This document shows, in pieces, positions 34,395-41,553 of a stretch of DNA of 45,379 bases. Where the stretch lies: the NCBI GenBank assembly GCA_900541495.1, contig UQKC01000012.1:1-45379 (forward strand). Reading direction: 5' to 3'. Below the pieces are notes generated by a model. It worked only from the letters and a program-made list of their open reading frames with translations. It was not told where the DNA came from and made no database searches. Made by a program: the position numbers and the translations under genes. How positions within the stretch are numbered: position 1 is the stretch's first letter; each line of letters begins with the position of its first letter. The stretch comes from an uncultured Ruminococcus sp. (GTDB lineage Bacteria > Bacillota > Clostridia > Oscillospirales > Ruminococcaceae).

Positions 34395-35114
34395 ATGGGA
34401 ATGTTAAAAGAAATGTTCAGCGAGGGTCAGGACGATAATTTTCAGAAAAGAGAACCCGTTCCCCTTGCAAAAGCAAAATATAAAAACAGCGCGGAAATGA
34501 TACTTTCGGGTTATAAGACCTTTCAGAAAAAGTATGTCTATAAGAAAGTTTTTCTGAAAATGCTGCTTGTTGTCATTGCGATAGTTTCTTCGGTGCTTAT
34601 GCTGCTCACTTCCGAATCGGGCGATGTAAGACCGATAGTTATGATAGCGATATGCGTTGTTATCGGAGCATATTTCATTTCTCAGCCGATAAAAAATCGG
34701 AACGAAGTAAAAAAATCGGCTGAAAAGCTTGACGGCTCGGAATATGATATCGAAATAACGGATCAGACGATAAAAATAACAATGGCTGATGCCGGAAATA
34801 CTGCAGTTTATGACGAGAACGGCGAATCCGCCGAACCGTCCGGGGTAACGGAAGAAGCTTCTTCCGAAAACAGTGACGGCGATGCTCCCGAAGAGGAAAA
34901 AAGCGAAGCGGAAGAGGAAAAAGCTCCCCCTGCAACGCTCATTCACCTTGACGGTGCAGTCGATATCATCGACCGTGACGATATGTTCGTTATAATCGTT
35001 GGAAAAAAGTACGTTTTCATCGTTCCGCAGGACGTTTTCTCCGAAGAGGAGCTTGAAAAGACAAGACATAAGCTCGCTGCGGTAATGGGAATCCGATATA
35101 AAGTAGCTGACTGA
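34395..35114 (+). CDS. Two-transmembrane protein between gyrB and gyrA
   Basis: 239 residues: a polar N-terminus, two adjacent membrane segments (about 52-72 and 79-97), an extra region DIEITDQTIKITMADAGNTAVYDENG, a low-complexity acidic linker (about 145-178, rich in E, S and A), and a C-terminal segment TLIHLDGAVDIIDRDDMFVIIVGKKYVFIVPQDVF that resembles the YcxB-like/PH-type domain. The function is unknown. GGAG lies nine bases before the ATG. It separates gyrB and gyrA on the same strand. Confidence 0.7.
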   Translation: MGMLKEMFSEGQDDNFQKREPVPLAKAKYKNSAEMILSGYKTFQKKYVYKKVFLKMLLVVIAIVSSVLMLLTSESGDVRPIVMIAICVVIGAYFISQPIKNRNEVKKSAEKLDGSEYDIEITDQTIKITMADAGNTAVYDENGESAEPSGVTEEASSENSDGDAPEEEKSEAEEEKAPPATLIHLDGAVDIIDRDDMFVIIVGKKYVFIVPQDVFSEEELEKTRHKLAAVMGIRYKVAD

Positions 35115-35142
35115 GCAGTTAAAGAACAGGAGATGTTTTAAT

Positions 35143-37704
35143 TTGTATAATGACGAGAACGCAAAGGTCATTCATAGAGATATCGAATCGGAAATGAAAA
35201 AATCTTTTCTCGAATACTCTATGTCTGTAATCGTTGCAAGAGCGCTCCCCGATGTCCGTGACGGACTTAAACCCGTTCACAGACGAATTATCTACACAAT
35301 GAATGACGCAGGCAATACCTCCGATAAGCCCTACCGTAAGTGCGCATACACCGTCGGTGAGGTTCTCGGTAAGTATCACCCTCACGGTGACGCGTCTGTT
35401 TATGATGCCCTCGTAAGACTTGCGCAGGACTTTTCACTCCGCTACCCTCTCGTTGACGGTCACGGAAACTTCGGTTCTATCGACGGCGACCCCCCTGCCG
35501 CTTACCGTTATACCGAAGCGAGAATGGCGAAGATCGCAGGCGAAATGCTTGCCGATATCAACAAGAACACTATCCCCTATATCTCAAACTATGACGATAC
35601 CCTGAAAGAACCCGAAGTTCTTCCGTCAAGATATCCGAATATCCTTGTAAACGGCGCAACGGGTATCGCAGTCGGTATGGCTACGAATATCCCGCCGCAT
35701 AACCTCACCGAAACCATAAACGCTATCCAGCACCTTGTCAAGAACCCCGATGCGGAGCTTGACGAGCTTATGGAATATATCAAAGGCCCTGACTTCCCGA
35801 CGGGCGGCATTATTATGGGCAGAGCGGGAATCCGTGCCGCTTATGCAACGGGACGCGGTAAGATAACACTTCGCTCCGTTACAAATATCGAAGAAATAAA
35901 GGGAAGAAACTGCATCATCGTTACAGAACTCCCCTATATGGTCAATAAAGCAAGACTTATCGAAAATATCGCAAATCTTGCAAAGGATAAGCGTATTGAG
36001 GGTATACACAATATCCGCGATGAATCCGATAAGGATCACGCAGTAAGAATCGTTATCGAACTCAACAAGGACGCAATCCCACAGCTTGTCCTCAATAAGC
36101 TTTTCGCAAATACACAGCTTCAGGATACAGTCGGAATCATTATGCTTGCCCTCGTAAGAGGCGAGCCGAAAGTCCTCACCCTCAAACAGATACTCACGGA
36201 ATATATCGACTTCCAGGTCGATGTTATCCGCAGAAGAACCGAGTTCGACCTCCGCAAAGCAGAGGAAAGAGCGCATATTTTGGAGGGCTTGGTTATTGCC
36301 TCCGATAATATCGACGAAGTAGTAAACATCTGCCGCTCGTCCAAAGACCCGAACGAAGCTAAGTCAAGACTTATGGAACGCTTCGGCATCTCCGAGGTTC
36401 AGGCGAATGCTATCGCTCAGATGAGAATTATCCAGCTCACAGGTCTTGAAAGACAGAAGATAGAGGACGAACTTGCTGAACTCGATGCAAAGATTGCAGA
36501 GTATAAGGAAATTCTTGCAAGCCACGAAAAAGTTCTCAAAATTATGTCCGAGGAGCTTGAAACCGTTAAGAATAAATACGGCGACGACAGAAGAACTTCT
36601 ATCGAAAGCGTAACCGGCGAAGTAGATATCGAAGACCTTATCCCCGTTGAGGAGTGCGTTGTTACTTATACAAACATCGGCTATATCAAGCGCCAGCCCG
36701 TGAGCGACTATAAGGCTCAGAAGCGCGGCGGCAAGGGCGTAACGGGTATGAAACAGCGCGAAGAAGATTTCGTTGAGGAAATGTTCATCTCATCTTCGCA
36801 CGATAATGTCCTCTTTATCTCGAATAAGGGCATAATGTATAAGCTCAAATGCTTCGAGATACCCGAGGGTTCAAAGCAGTCAAGAGGAACGAACGCCGTA
36901 AATCTCCTCCCTCTCTCCGAGGGCGAGAAGATAGCCGCAATGATAAAAACCACCGACTTCGACAGCGGCAAGAATATCATTATGGTAACAAAGAACGGCA
37001 AGATAAAGCGTACTCCGCTCGATGCGTATAAGAACGTAAGAAAGAACGGACTTATCGCAATAGGTCTTGACGAGGGCGATGAGATCGCAGGAGTAAGAAT
37101 GACCGACGGAAACGCTCAGGTAATGGTCGCAACAAAGAACGGCTACGCTATCCGTATCGATGAGAACACTATCCGTAAAATGTCACGTTCCGCTCACGGC
37201 GTAAAGGCAATAAAGCTCCGTGACGGCGACGAGGTAGTTTCAATGGCAAGAGTCCGCGACGGCGCAACAGTCCTTACCGTAACCGATAAGGGCAACGGCA
37301 GAAGATGTACCCTCGATTCATACAGAATACAGAACCGCGGCGGCTATGGTATGCTCAACTATAAGGTATCGGACGAAAAGGGATATGTCTGCGGAATCAA
37401 GGTCGTAGACGATACCGACGATATCATTATGATAGCAGACGACGGCGTTATCATCAGGATCCGTGCAAACGATATAAGAGTAATGGGAAGATATGCAACG
37501 GGCGTTCGCCTTATGAGAGTATCGGACGGCGTAAAGGTAGTATCGTTCACCAGAGCCGAACATGACGACAGCGCAGAAACTGCAAAGGTAGAAGAACCGA
37601 GCGAAGCAGAGCTTGAAGCCGAGATGAAAGCAGCCGAAGCCGAAGAAAACAGCGAAGTTATTATAGAGGAAGAAGTTCCCGACGACGATAACGGAGAAGA
37701 GTGA
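35143..37704 (+). CDS. gyrA: DNA gyrase subunit A
   Basis: 853 residues. The start codon is TTG, with AGGAG upstream. The breakage-reunion domain has RALPDVRDGLKPVHRRI and the catalytic tyrosine in AAYRYTEARM (about 124). The GyrA box QKRGGKG (about 527-533) and the following beta-pinwheel repeats identify it as gyrase rather than topoisomerase IV. A long acidic tail (EAELEAEMKAAEAEENSE...EEEVPDDDNGEE) ends the protein. The quinolone-resistance position reads GDASVYDALV, so serine 83-type and aspartate/tyrosine neighbours look wild-type. Confidence 0.97.
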   Translation: MYNDENAKVIHRDIESEMKKSFLEYSMSVIVARALPDVRDGLKPVHRRIIYTMNDAGNTSDKPYRKCAYTVGEVLGKYHPHGDASVYDALVRLAQDFSLRYPLVDGHGNFGSIDGDPPAAYRYTEARMAKIAGEMLADINKNTIPYISNYDDTLKEPEVLPSRYPNILVNGATGIAVGMATNIPPHNLTETINAIQHLVKNPDAELDELMEYIKGPDFPTGGIIMGRAGIRAAYATGRGKITLRSVTNIEEIKGRNCIIVTELPYMVNKARLIENIANLAKDKRIEGIHNIRDESDKDHAVRIVIELNKDAIPQLVLNKLFANTQLQDTVGIIMLALVRGEPKVLTLKQILTEYIDFQVDVIRRRTEFDLRKAEERAHILEGLVIASDNIDEVVNICRSSKDPNEAKSRLMERFGISEVQANAIAQMRIIQLTGLERQKIEDELAELDAKIAEYKEILASHEKVLKIMSEELETVKNKYGDDRRTSIESVTGEVDIEDLIPVEECVVTYTNIGYIKRQPVSDYKAQKRGGKGVTGMKQREEDFVEEMFISSSHDNVLFISNKGIMYKLKCFEIPEGSKQSRGTNAVNLLPLSEGEKIAAMIKTTDFDSGKNIIMVTKNGKIKRTPLDAYKNVRKNGLIAIGLDEGDEIAGVRMTDGNAQVMVATKNGYAIRIDENTIRKMSRSAHGVKAIKLRDGDEVVSMARVRDGATVLTVTDKGNGRRCTLDSYRIQNRGGYGMLNYKVSDEKGYVCGIKVVDDTDDIIMIADDGVIIRIRANDIRVMGRYATGVRLMRVSDGVKVVSFTRAEHDDSAETAKVEEPSEAELEAEMKAAEAEENSEVIIEEEVPDDDNGEE

Positions 37705-37710
37705 TTGTAA

Positions 37711-37785
37711 AATTCGGAATTAGTTTTGCTCCGTAAATTTACTGCAAAACACTAAATTCCGTAGGGGCGGATTCTATATCCGCCC
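37711..37785 (-). repeat. GGGCGGAT-hairpin dispersed repeat, copy 2
   Basis: The reverse complement of the element at 177-250: it reads AATTCGGAATTAG, TGCTCCGTAAATTTA, AATTCCGTAGGGGCGGAT and ends ATCCGCCC. On the plus strand the terminal hairpin followed by TTTTTCATTT could terminate gyrA. Confidence 0.65.
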
Positions 37786-37813
37786 TTTTTCATTTACTGT
37801 TGAAATAAAATAT

Positions 37814-37841
37814 TTGACAAGAAAAATTGATATGATATAAT
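37814..37841 (+). promoter_or_regulatory. Strong promoter of the antisense RNA
   Basis: TTGACA and TATAAT with a 16-bp spacer; predicted RNA start near 37848. Confidence 0.85.
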
Positions 37842-37847
37842 ATATAA

Positions 37848-37926
37848 CGAAATGAGATAGTGAGGATCAATCCACGGTTTTCACACAAAAACCCCCCACA
37901 GAGCAGCAGTCTGTGGGGGGTTATTT
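37848..37926 (+). ncRNA. Putative type I antitoxin RNA (RNAII-like)
   Basis: A predicted RNA of about 75-80 nt from the promoter above to the terminator at 37892-37920. It has no ORF with a ribosome-binding site. Bases 37869-37886 (AATCCACGGTTTTCAC...) are complementary both to the overlapping 3' end of the convergent toxin mRNA and, through ATCCACGG and CAC, to its translation start. This matches the layout of the antitoxin RNA of Fst/par loci. Confidence 0.7.
37887..37926. terminator. Shared bidirectional terminator of the toxin-antitoxin locus
   Basis: CCCCCCACAGA (37892-37902) pairs perfectly with 37910-37920 around a 7-nt loop; there are five T on the minus side and TTATTTT on the plus side. 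Confidence 0.9.
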
Positions 37927-37965
37927 TGGCTGTGCCGCCTTCTTTTACTTCTTTCTTCTGTTCAA

Positions 37966-38177
37966 TCATTTGCGGATAGCATCATAGATAAAACTAGGAA
38001 AAAGCTGATTAAAGCGAAGCGTTCGTTTTGCTATTTTGAGAAATGTACGAGTTTACGCCTTTAATGTCAATTTGACATAAACATTTTGAAAAATGGCAAA
38101 AACGTATTAATCAGCGTTTCCTTTGCTATGATACCCGCCAAAACAGAGATAAGAAATGAGATAAGTACCTTATCCAC
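37966..38177 (-). pseudogene. Fst-like type I toxin gene, split by a MITE
   Basis: The GTG at 38177 (GGAGG 8 bp upstream) opens MDKVLISFLISVLAGIIA, a hydrophobic membrane helix. The frame then runs into the 125-bp element at 37997-38121 and stops there at 38067, giving 36 residues with a foreign tail. Beyond the element, a frame coding for SFIYDAIRK ends at 37966. Removing the element, with a small adjustment at the junction, restores a peptide of about 27 residues with a positively charged C-terminus, as in Fst/TxpA-type membrane toxins. Probably inactivated, although the membrane helix is still encoded. Confidence 0.65.
37997..38121. mobile_element. GGAAA-TTTCC MITE-like element, copy 2
   Basis: 125 bp, nearly identical to copy 1 (14977-15101): GGAAAAAGCTGATTA at one end and TAATCAGCGTTTCC at the other, with TTTTGCTATTTT and AAAATGGCAAAA inside. 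The flanks here are CTA and TTT, so no exact target duplication is seen. It lies inside the toxin reading frame. Confidence 0.75.
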
Positions 38178-38188
38178 GGAAAACACCT

Positions 38189-38210
38189 CCTATCCGTTTA
38201 CACGGATAGG
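38189..38210 (-). promoter_or_regulatory. 5' hairpin covering the toxin ribosome-binding site
   Basis: CCTATCCG and CGGATAGG pair over 8 bp around 6 nt, right at the predicted 5' end of the toxin mRNA. The closing GG is part of the GGAGG ribosome-binding site (38186-38190), so the hairpin would reduce translation, as in par RNAI. Confidence 0.7.
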
Positions 38211-38217
38211 AATGGCA

Positions 38218-38245
38218 ATTATATCATAATCTGACAAAAATTCAA
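38218..38245 (-). promoter_or_regulatory. Promoter of the toxin mRNA
   Basis: TTGAAT and TATAAT with a 16-bp spacer and an extended TGA before the -10 box; predicted start near 38211. Confidence 0.7.
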
Positions 38246-38334
38246 TTCATTAAATAAAAAATCACAGTCCACGAAAACAAACGTGAACTGTGATTTGTTA
38301 GCTATTTAATAATTACGAATTACGCAATTACGCA

Positions 38335-39633
38335 TTACTTAATTGCCTTAAATGCTTCTTCAAGGTCAAAGAGGATATCATCAATGTGTTCTGTACCGAT
38401 TGAAAGTCTGATAGTATTCTTCTTGATGCCCTGTTCTTCAAGCTCCTCATCGTTGAGCTGGGAGTGTGTTGTTGATGCAGGGTGGATAGCAAGGCTCTTT
38501 ACGTCTGCAACGTTTGCAAGGAGAGAGAATACCTTGAGGTTATCGATGAACTTCTTAGCATCTTCTTCTGTGCCCTTGATCTCAAATGTGAAGATAGAGC
38601 CGCCGCCGTTCGGGAAGTACTTGTTGTAAAGTTCCTTCTGCTTGCCGGTTGCAAGTGACGGGTGATTTACCTTTTCTACCTGTGGGTGATTGTTGAGGAA
38701 TTCAACTACCTTAAGTGCGTTCTCAACGTGACGCTCAACTCTGAGGGAGAGTGTTTCAAGACCCTGGAGGAAGAGGAATGCGTGGAAAGGTGAAATTGTT
38801 GCACCTGTATCACGAAGAAGAATTGCTCTGATCTTTGTTACGAAAGCTGCTGCGCCGACTGCCTTTGTGAAGCTGATGCCGTGGTAACTTGGGTTTGGTT
38901 CTGTGAGGGAAGGAAACTTTCCGCTTGCTTCCCAGTCGAACTTGCCGCTGTCAACGATAACGCCGCCGATAGCAGTACCGTGTCCGCCGATGAACTTTGT
39001 TGCGGAGTGGATAACGATGTCTGCGCCGTAATCGAAAGGTCTTACGAGGTAAGGTGTAGCGAATGTGCTGTCAACAACGAGCGGGATCTTGTGCTTGTGA
39101 GCGATCTCTGCAACCTTTTCAATGTCGATAAGGTTCGAGTTAGGGTTGCCGAGAGTTTCGATGTAAAGTGCCTTTGTGTTGTCCTGAATTGCCTTTTCAA
39201 AGTTATCTTCATCATCGGGATCAACGAATGTTGTTGTGATGCCATATTCGGGAAGTGTGTGTGCGAGGAGGTTGTAAGTACCGCCGTAGATAGTGTTTGC
39301 TGCTACGATGTGGTCGCCTGCCTGAGCAAGGTTCTGAATGGTGTATGTAACTGCTGCTGCGCCGGAAGCAACTGCGAGAGCTGCAACGCCGCCTTCAAGA
39401 GCAGCTATTCTCTGCTCAAAGATATCCTGAGTTGGGTTTGTAAGTCTGCCGTAGATGTTGCCTGCGTCACGAAGACCGAATCTGTCGGCAGCGTGTTCGG
39501 AGTTATGGAAAACGTAAGAAGATGTGAGGTAAATAGGAACTGCTCTTGCGTCAGTTGCGGGGTCTGCTTCTTCCTGTCCAACGTGAAGCTGAAGTGTTTC
39601 AAACTTAAGATTTCTTTCTTTTAATGTGCTCAT
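38335..39633 (-). CDS. metY: O-acetylhomoserine sulfhydrylase (Cys/Met metabolism PLP enzyme)
   Basis: 432 residues. A PLP enzyme of the Cys/Met gamma family that makes homocysteine from O-acetylhomoserine and sulfide. The N-terminal ETLQLHVGQEEADPATDARAVPIY and the insertion around 225-265 (FDWEASGKFPSLTEPNPSYHG) are typical of MetY rather than MetB/MetC. PLP lysine K213 is in VIHSATKFIGGHGT; YGRLTNPTQDIFEQRIAALE is also present. AAAGGAG precedes the ATG. Monocistronic, with a long structured leader. Confidence 0.92.
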   Translation of the reverse strand: MSTLKERNLKFETLQLHVGQEEADPATDARAVPIYLTSSYVFHNSEHAADRFGLRDAGNIYGRLTNPTQDIFEQRIAALEGGVAALAVASGAAAVTYTIQNLAQAGDHIVAANTIYGGTYNLLAHTLPEYGITTTFVDPDDEDNFEKAIQDNTKALYIETLGNPNSNLIDIEKVAEIAHKHKIPLVVDSTFATPYLVRPFDYGADIVIHSATKFIGGHGTAIGGVIVDSGKFDWEASGKFPSLTEPNPSYHGISFTKAVGAAAFVTKIRAILLRDTGATISPFHAFLFLQGLETLSLRVERHVENALKVVEFLNNHPQVEKVNHPSLATGKQKELYNKYFPNGGGSIFTFEIKGTEEDAKKFIDNLKVFSLLANVADVKSLAIHPASTTHSQLNDEELEEQGIKKNTIRLSIGTEHIDDILFDLEEAFKAIK

Positions 39634-39676
39634 TGTAATTTCTCCTTTTAATATAACAGATTGTATTAATTTTTAA

Positions 39677-39716
39677 CGAATGATCTTGATAAGAAAAATT
39701 ATCAGCGGCACATTCG
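39677..39716 (-). promoter_or_regulatory. Stem-loop in the metY leader
   Basis: The outer stem CGAATG/CATTCG and inner stem TGATAA/TTATCA enclose a U-rich loop. It overlaps the last four codons of the leader peptide, so a ribosome there would disrupt it. Confidence 0.5.
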
Positions 39717-39752
39717 GAATATCACTTTTATACTTTTAGATGAAGCAAACAT
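39702..39752 (-). CDS. Putative leader peptide upstream of metY
   Basis: A 16-residue frame (MFASSKSIKVIFRMCR) that starts about 50 bp after the predicted transcription start and ends within the stem-loop. It carries methionine and cysteine codons next to the stop, which would fit sensing of sulfur amino acids. The ribosome-binding site (GAGAG) is weak, so translation is uncertain. Confidence 0.35.
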   Translation of the reverse strand: MFASSKSIKVIFRMCR

Positions 39753-39809
39753 TGTTTTGTTCTCTCTTTCTTTAAACCTATATGTTATGTAGGCTTTGAC
39801 TATGGTTAT

Positions 39810-39838
39810 ATAATATCATATAAAAACTATCTTGTCAA
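39810..39838 (-). promoter_or_regulatory. Promoter of metY
   Basis: TTGACA and TATTAT with a 17-bp spacer on the minus strand, about 175 bp upstream of metY. Confidence 0.75.
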
Positions 39839-39939
39839 TAGGTTTTATATAATTTGTATATTTTAACAATAAAACCCTGTATTTTTGTATGTTTTTGCAT
39901 AATTATTATAAAATTAGCAGTAAATGCCGTGTGCTGAAG

Positions 39940-39978
39940 TTGATTAAAGCCGAAAAATCTTGATTTATGCCGAAAAAT
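39940..39978. promoter_or_regulatory. Tandem 19-bp repeats over the MATE-gene promoter
   Basis: TTGATTAAAGCCGAAAAAT (39940-39958) and TTGATTTATGCCGAAAAAT (39960-39978) differ at two positions. The second copy includes the -35 box (39960-39965) of a promoter whose -10 box TAAAAT is at 39983-39988. Possible regulator-binding sites. Confidence 0.5.
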
Positions 39979-40019
39979 GAGTTAAAATAATAAAGTTAAT
40001 GAAAAAGGAGTATGAAAAA

Positions 40020-41411
40020 ATGATTGAAAACGTGAAAAATAACCCTCTGGGCAGCGAACCCGTAAAAAAACTGATGATAAAATTCTCGATTCCGAGCATA
40101 GTCGCAATGCTCGTCGGCGCACTGTATAATATAGTAGACCAGCTTTTCATAGGAAACTCGGTCGGACAGCTCGGCAACGCCGCAACGAATATCGCATTCC
40201 CCTTTTCGACCTCCTGCATCGCAGTAGCATTGCTTTTCGGCATCGGCGGCGCGTCCTGCTTCAACCTTTCAATGGGCAGAGGAGAAAAAGACAAAGCTCC
40301 GTACTTCATCGGAAACGCCCTCGTTATGCTTATAACAGTCGGCGTTGTGATAATGCTCATCTCGGAGATCTTCCTCGAACCGCTTCTTAAATTGTTCGGC
40401 TCGCCTGCCGATGTTCTCCCCTACGCCGTCGAGTATGTGAAGATAGTAGCACTCGGTTTCCCATTTCTTATCCTTACAACGGGTGGAAGCCACCTTATCC
40501 GTGCGGACGGCAGCCCGAATTTCTCAATGGCGTGTAACCTCATCGGCGCAATACTCAATACTGTACTCGATGCGGTCTTCGTTCTCAAACTTGATATGGG
40601 TATGACGGGCGCGGCGCTTGCAACAGTTATCGGTCAGGTCGTTTCGGCAATAATCGCAGTGGTGTATCTTCTCCACTTCAAAACAGTTCCGCTCAAAAAG
40701 GAACATTTCAAGCCAAACTTTAACTATATCTCCCGAACAGCTTCGATTGGAATGGCTTCGTTCATAAATCAGCTCGCAATAATGGTAGTGCAGATAGTCC
40801 TCAACAATTCGCTCAAAGCATACGGCGAAACTTCGATATACGGAGCGTCCATCCCTATCGCCTGCGCAGGCATCGCAATGAAAGTCAACCAGATAATGTT
40901 CTCGGTCGTTATAGGACTTGCCCAAGGCACACAGCCTATCGAAAGCTTCAACTACGGCGCAAAGCAGTATAAGCGAGTAAAAAGCGCATTTATGCTCGCA
41001 CTCACCGTCGCAGCGATATTTTCCCTTTGCTGCTTTGCAATGTTCCAGATCTTCCCGAGAGAGATAATGGAAATGTTCGGCGACGGCTCGGAAGAATACT
41101 TCGAGTTCGGCGAGAAGATGTTCAGAATATTCCTCTTCTTCACATGGCTCAACTGTATGCAGCCGATATCGACAACATTCTTCACCTCAATAGGCAAACC
41201 GATAAAGGGCGCATTTCTCTCACTCACAAGACAGTTCCTGTTTTTTATCCCGTTCCTTATTATCCTGCCGATAAAAATGGGCATCGACGGCATCGTCTAC
41301 GCAGGCCCGTGCGCAGACCTGCTTTCGGGAATAGTTTCCGTGATAATGGCAGCGCATGAATTCGGCAATATGAAAAAGCTTGAAGAGGAAGACTTAATGC
41401 GTAATTCGTAA
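40020..41411 (+). CDS. MATE family efflux transporter
   Basis: 463 residues, about 12 membrane segments in two similar halves. The ATG at 40020 (MIENVKNNPLGSEPVKKLMIKFSIPSIVAMLVGALYNIVDQ) is preferred because AAGGAG lies 9 bp upstream; an in-frame ATG at 39999 overlaps that site. The N-terminal half has YNIVDQLFIGNSVG and GGASCFNLSMGRGEKDKA, typical of NorM/DinF-type cation-coupled exporters. The substrate is unknown. The last residues (MRNS) are encoded by a dispersed repeat. Confidence 0.92.
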   Translation: MIENVKNNPLGSEPVKKLMIKFSIPSIVAMLVGALYNIVDQLFIGNSVGQLGNAATNIAFPFSTSCIAVALLFGIGGASCFNLSMGRGEKDKAPYFIGNALVMLITVGVVIMLISEIFLEPLLKLFGSPADVLPYAVEYVKIVALGFPFLILTTGGSHLIRADGSPNFSMACNLIGAILNTVLDAVFVLKLDMGMTGAALATVIGQVVSAIIAVVYLLHFKTVPLKKEHFKPNFNYISRTASIGMASFINQLAIMVVQIVLNNSLKAYGETSIYGASIPIACAGIAMKVNQIMFSVVIGLAQGTQPIESFNYGAKQYKRVKSAFMLALTVAAIFSLCCFAMFQIFPREIMEMFGDGSEEYFEFGEKMFRIFLFFTWLNCMQPISTTFFTSIGKPIKGAFLSLTRQFLFFIPFLIILPIKMGIDGIVYAGPCADLLSGIVSVIMAAHEFGNMKKLEEEDLMRNS

Positions 41412-41420
41412 TGCGTAATT
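41396..41420. repeat. TGCGTAATT repeat at the end of the MATE gene
   Basis: AATGCGTAATTCGTAATGCG is a short direct repeat whose first copy contributes the stop codon. Related copies lie at about 38311-38337 (inverted), 43451-43462, 43793-43807 and 45303-45315. Confidence 0.6.
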
Positions 41421-41553
41421 ATTGCATAGCTCAAATTTGTTTGAGTGATGCGAAGCCAAGCATTTTTTACGTTATTCTGCTTTACAACCGATATAAAGTA
41501 TGTTATAATAATTTAAATAGTGTAATATTTAAATAAAAAGGAGCATACTTATA

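Noticed and set aside
39634..39800. SAM (S-box) riboswitch in the metY leader
   Set aside because: A CTTATCAAGA word is present, but the following conserved core and the expected four-helix junction are missing.
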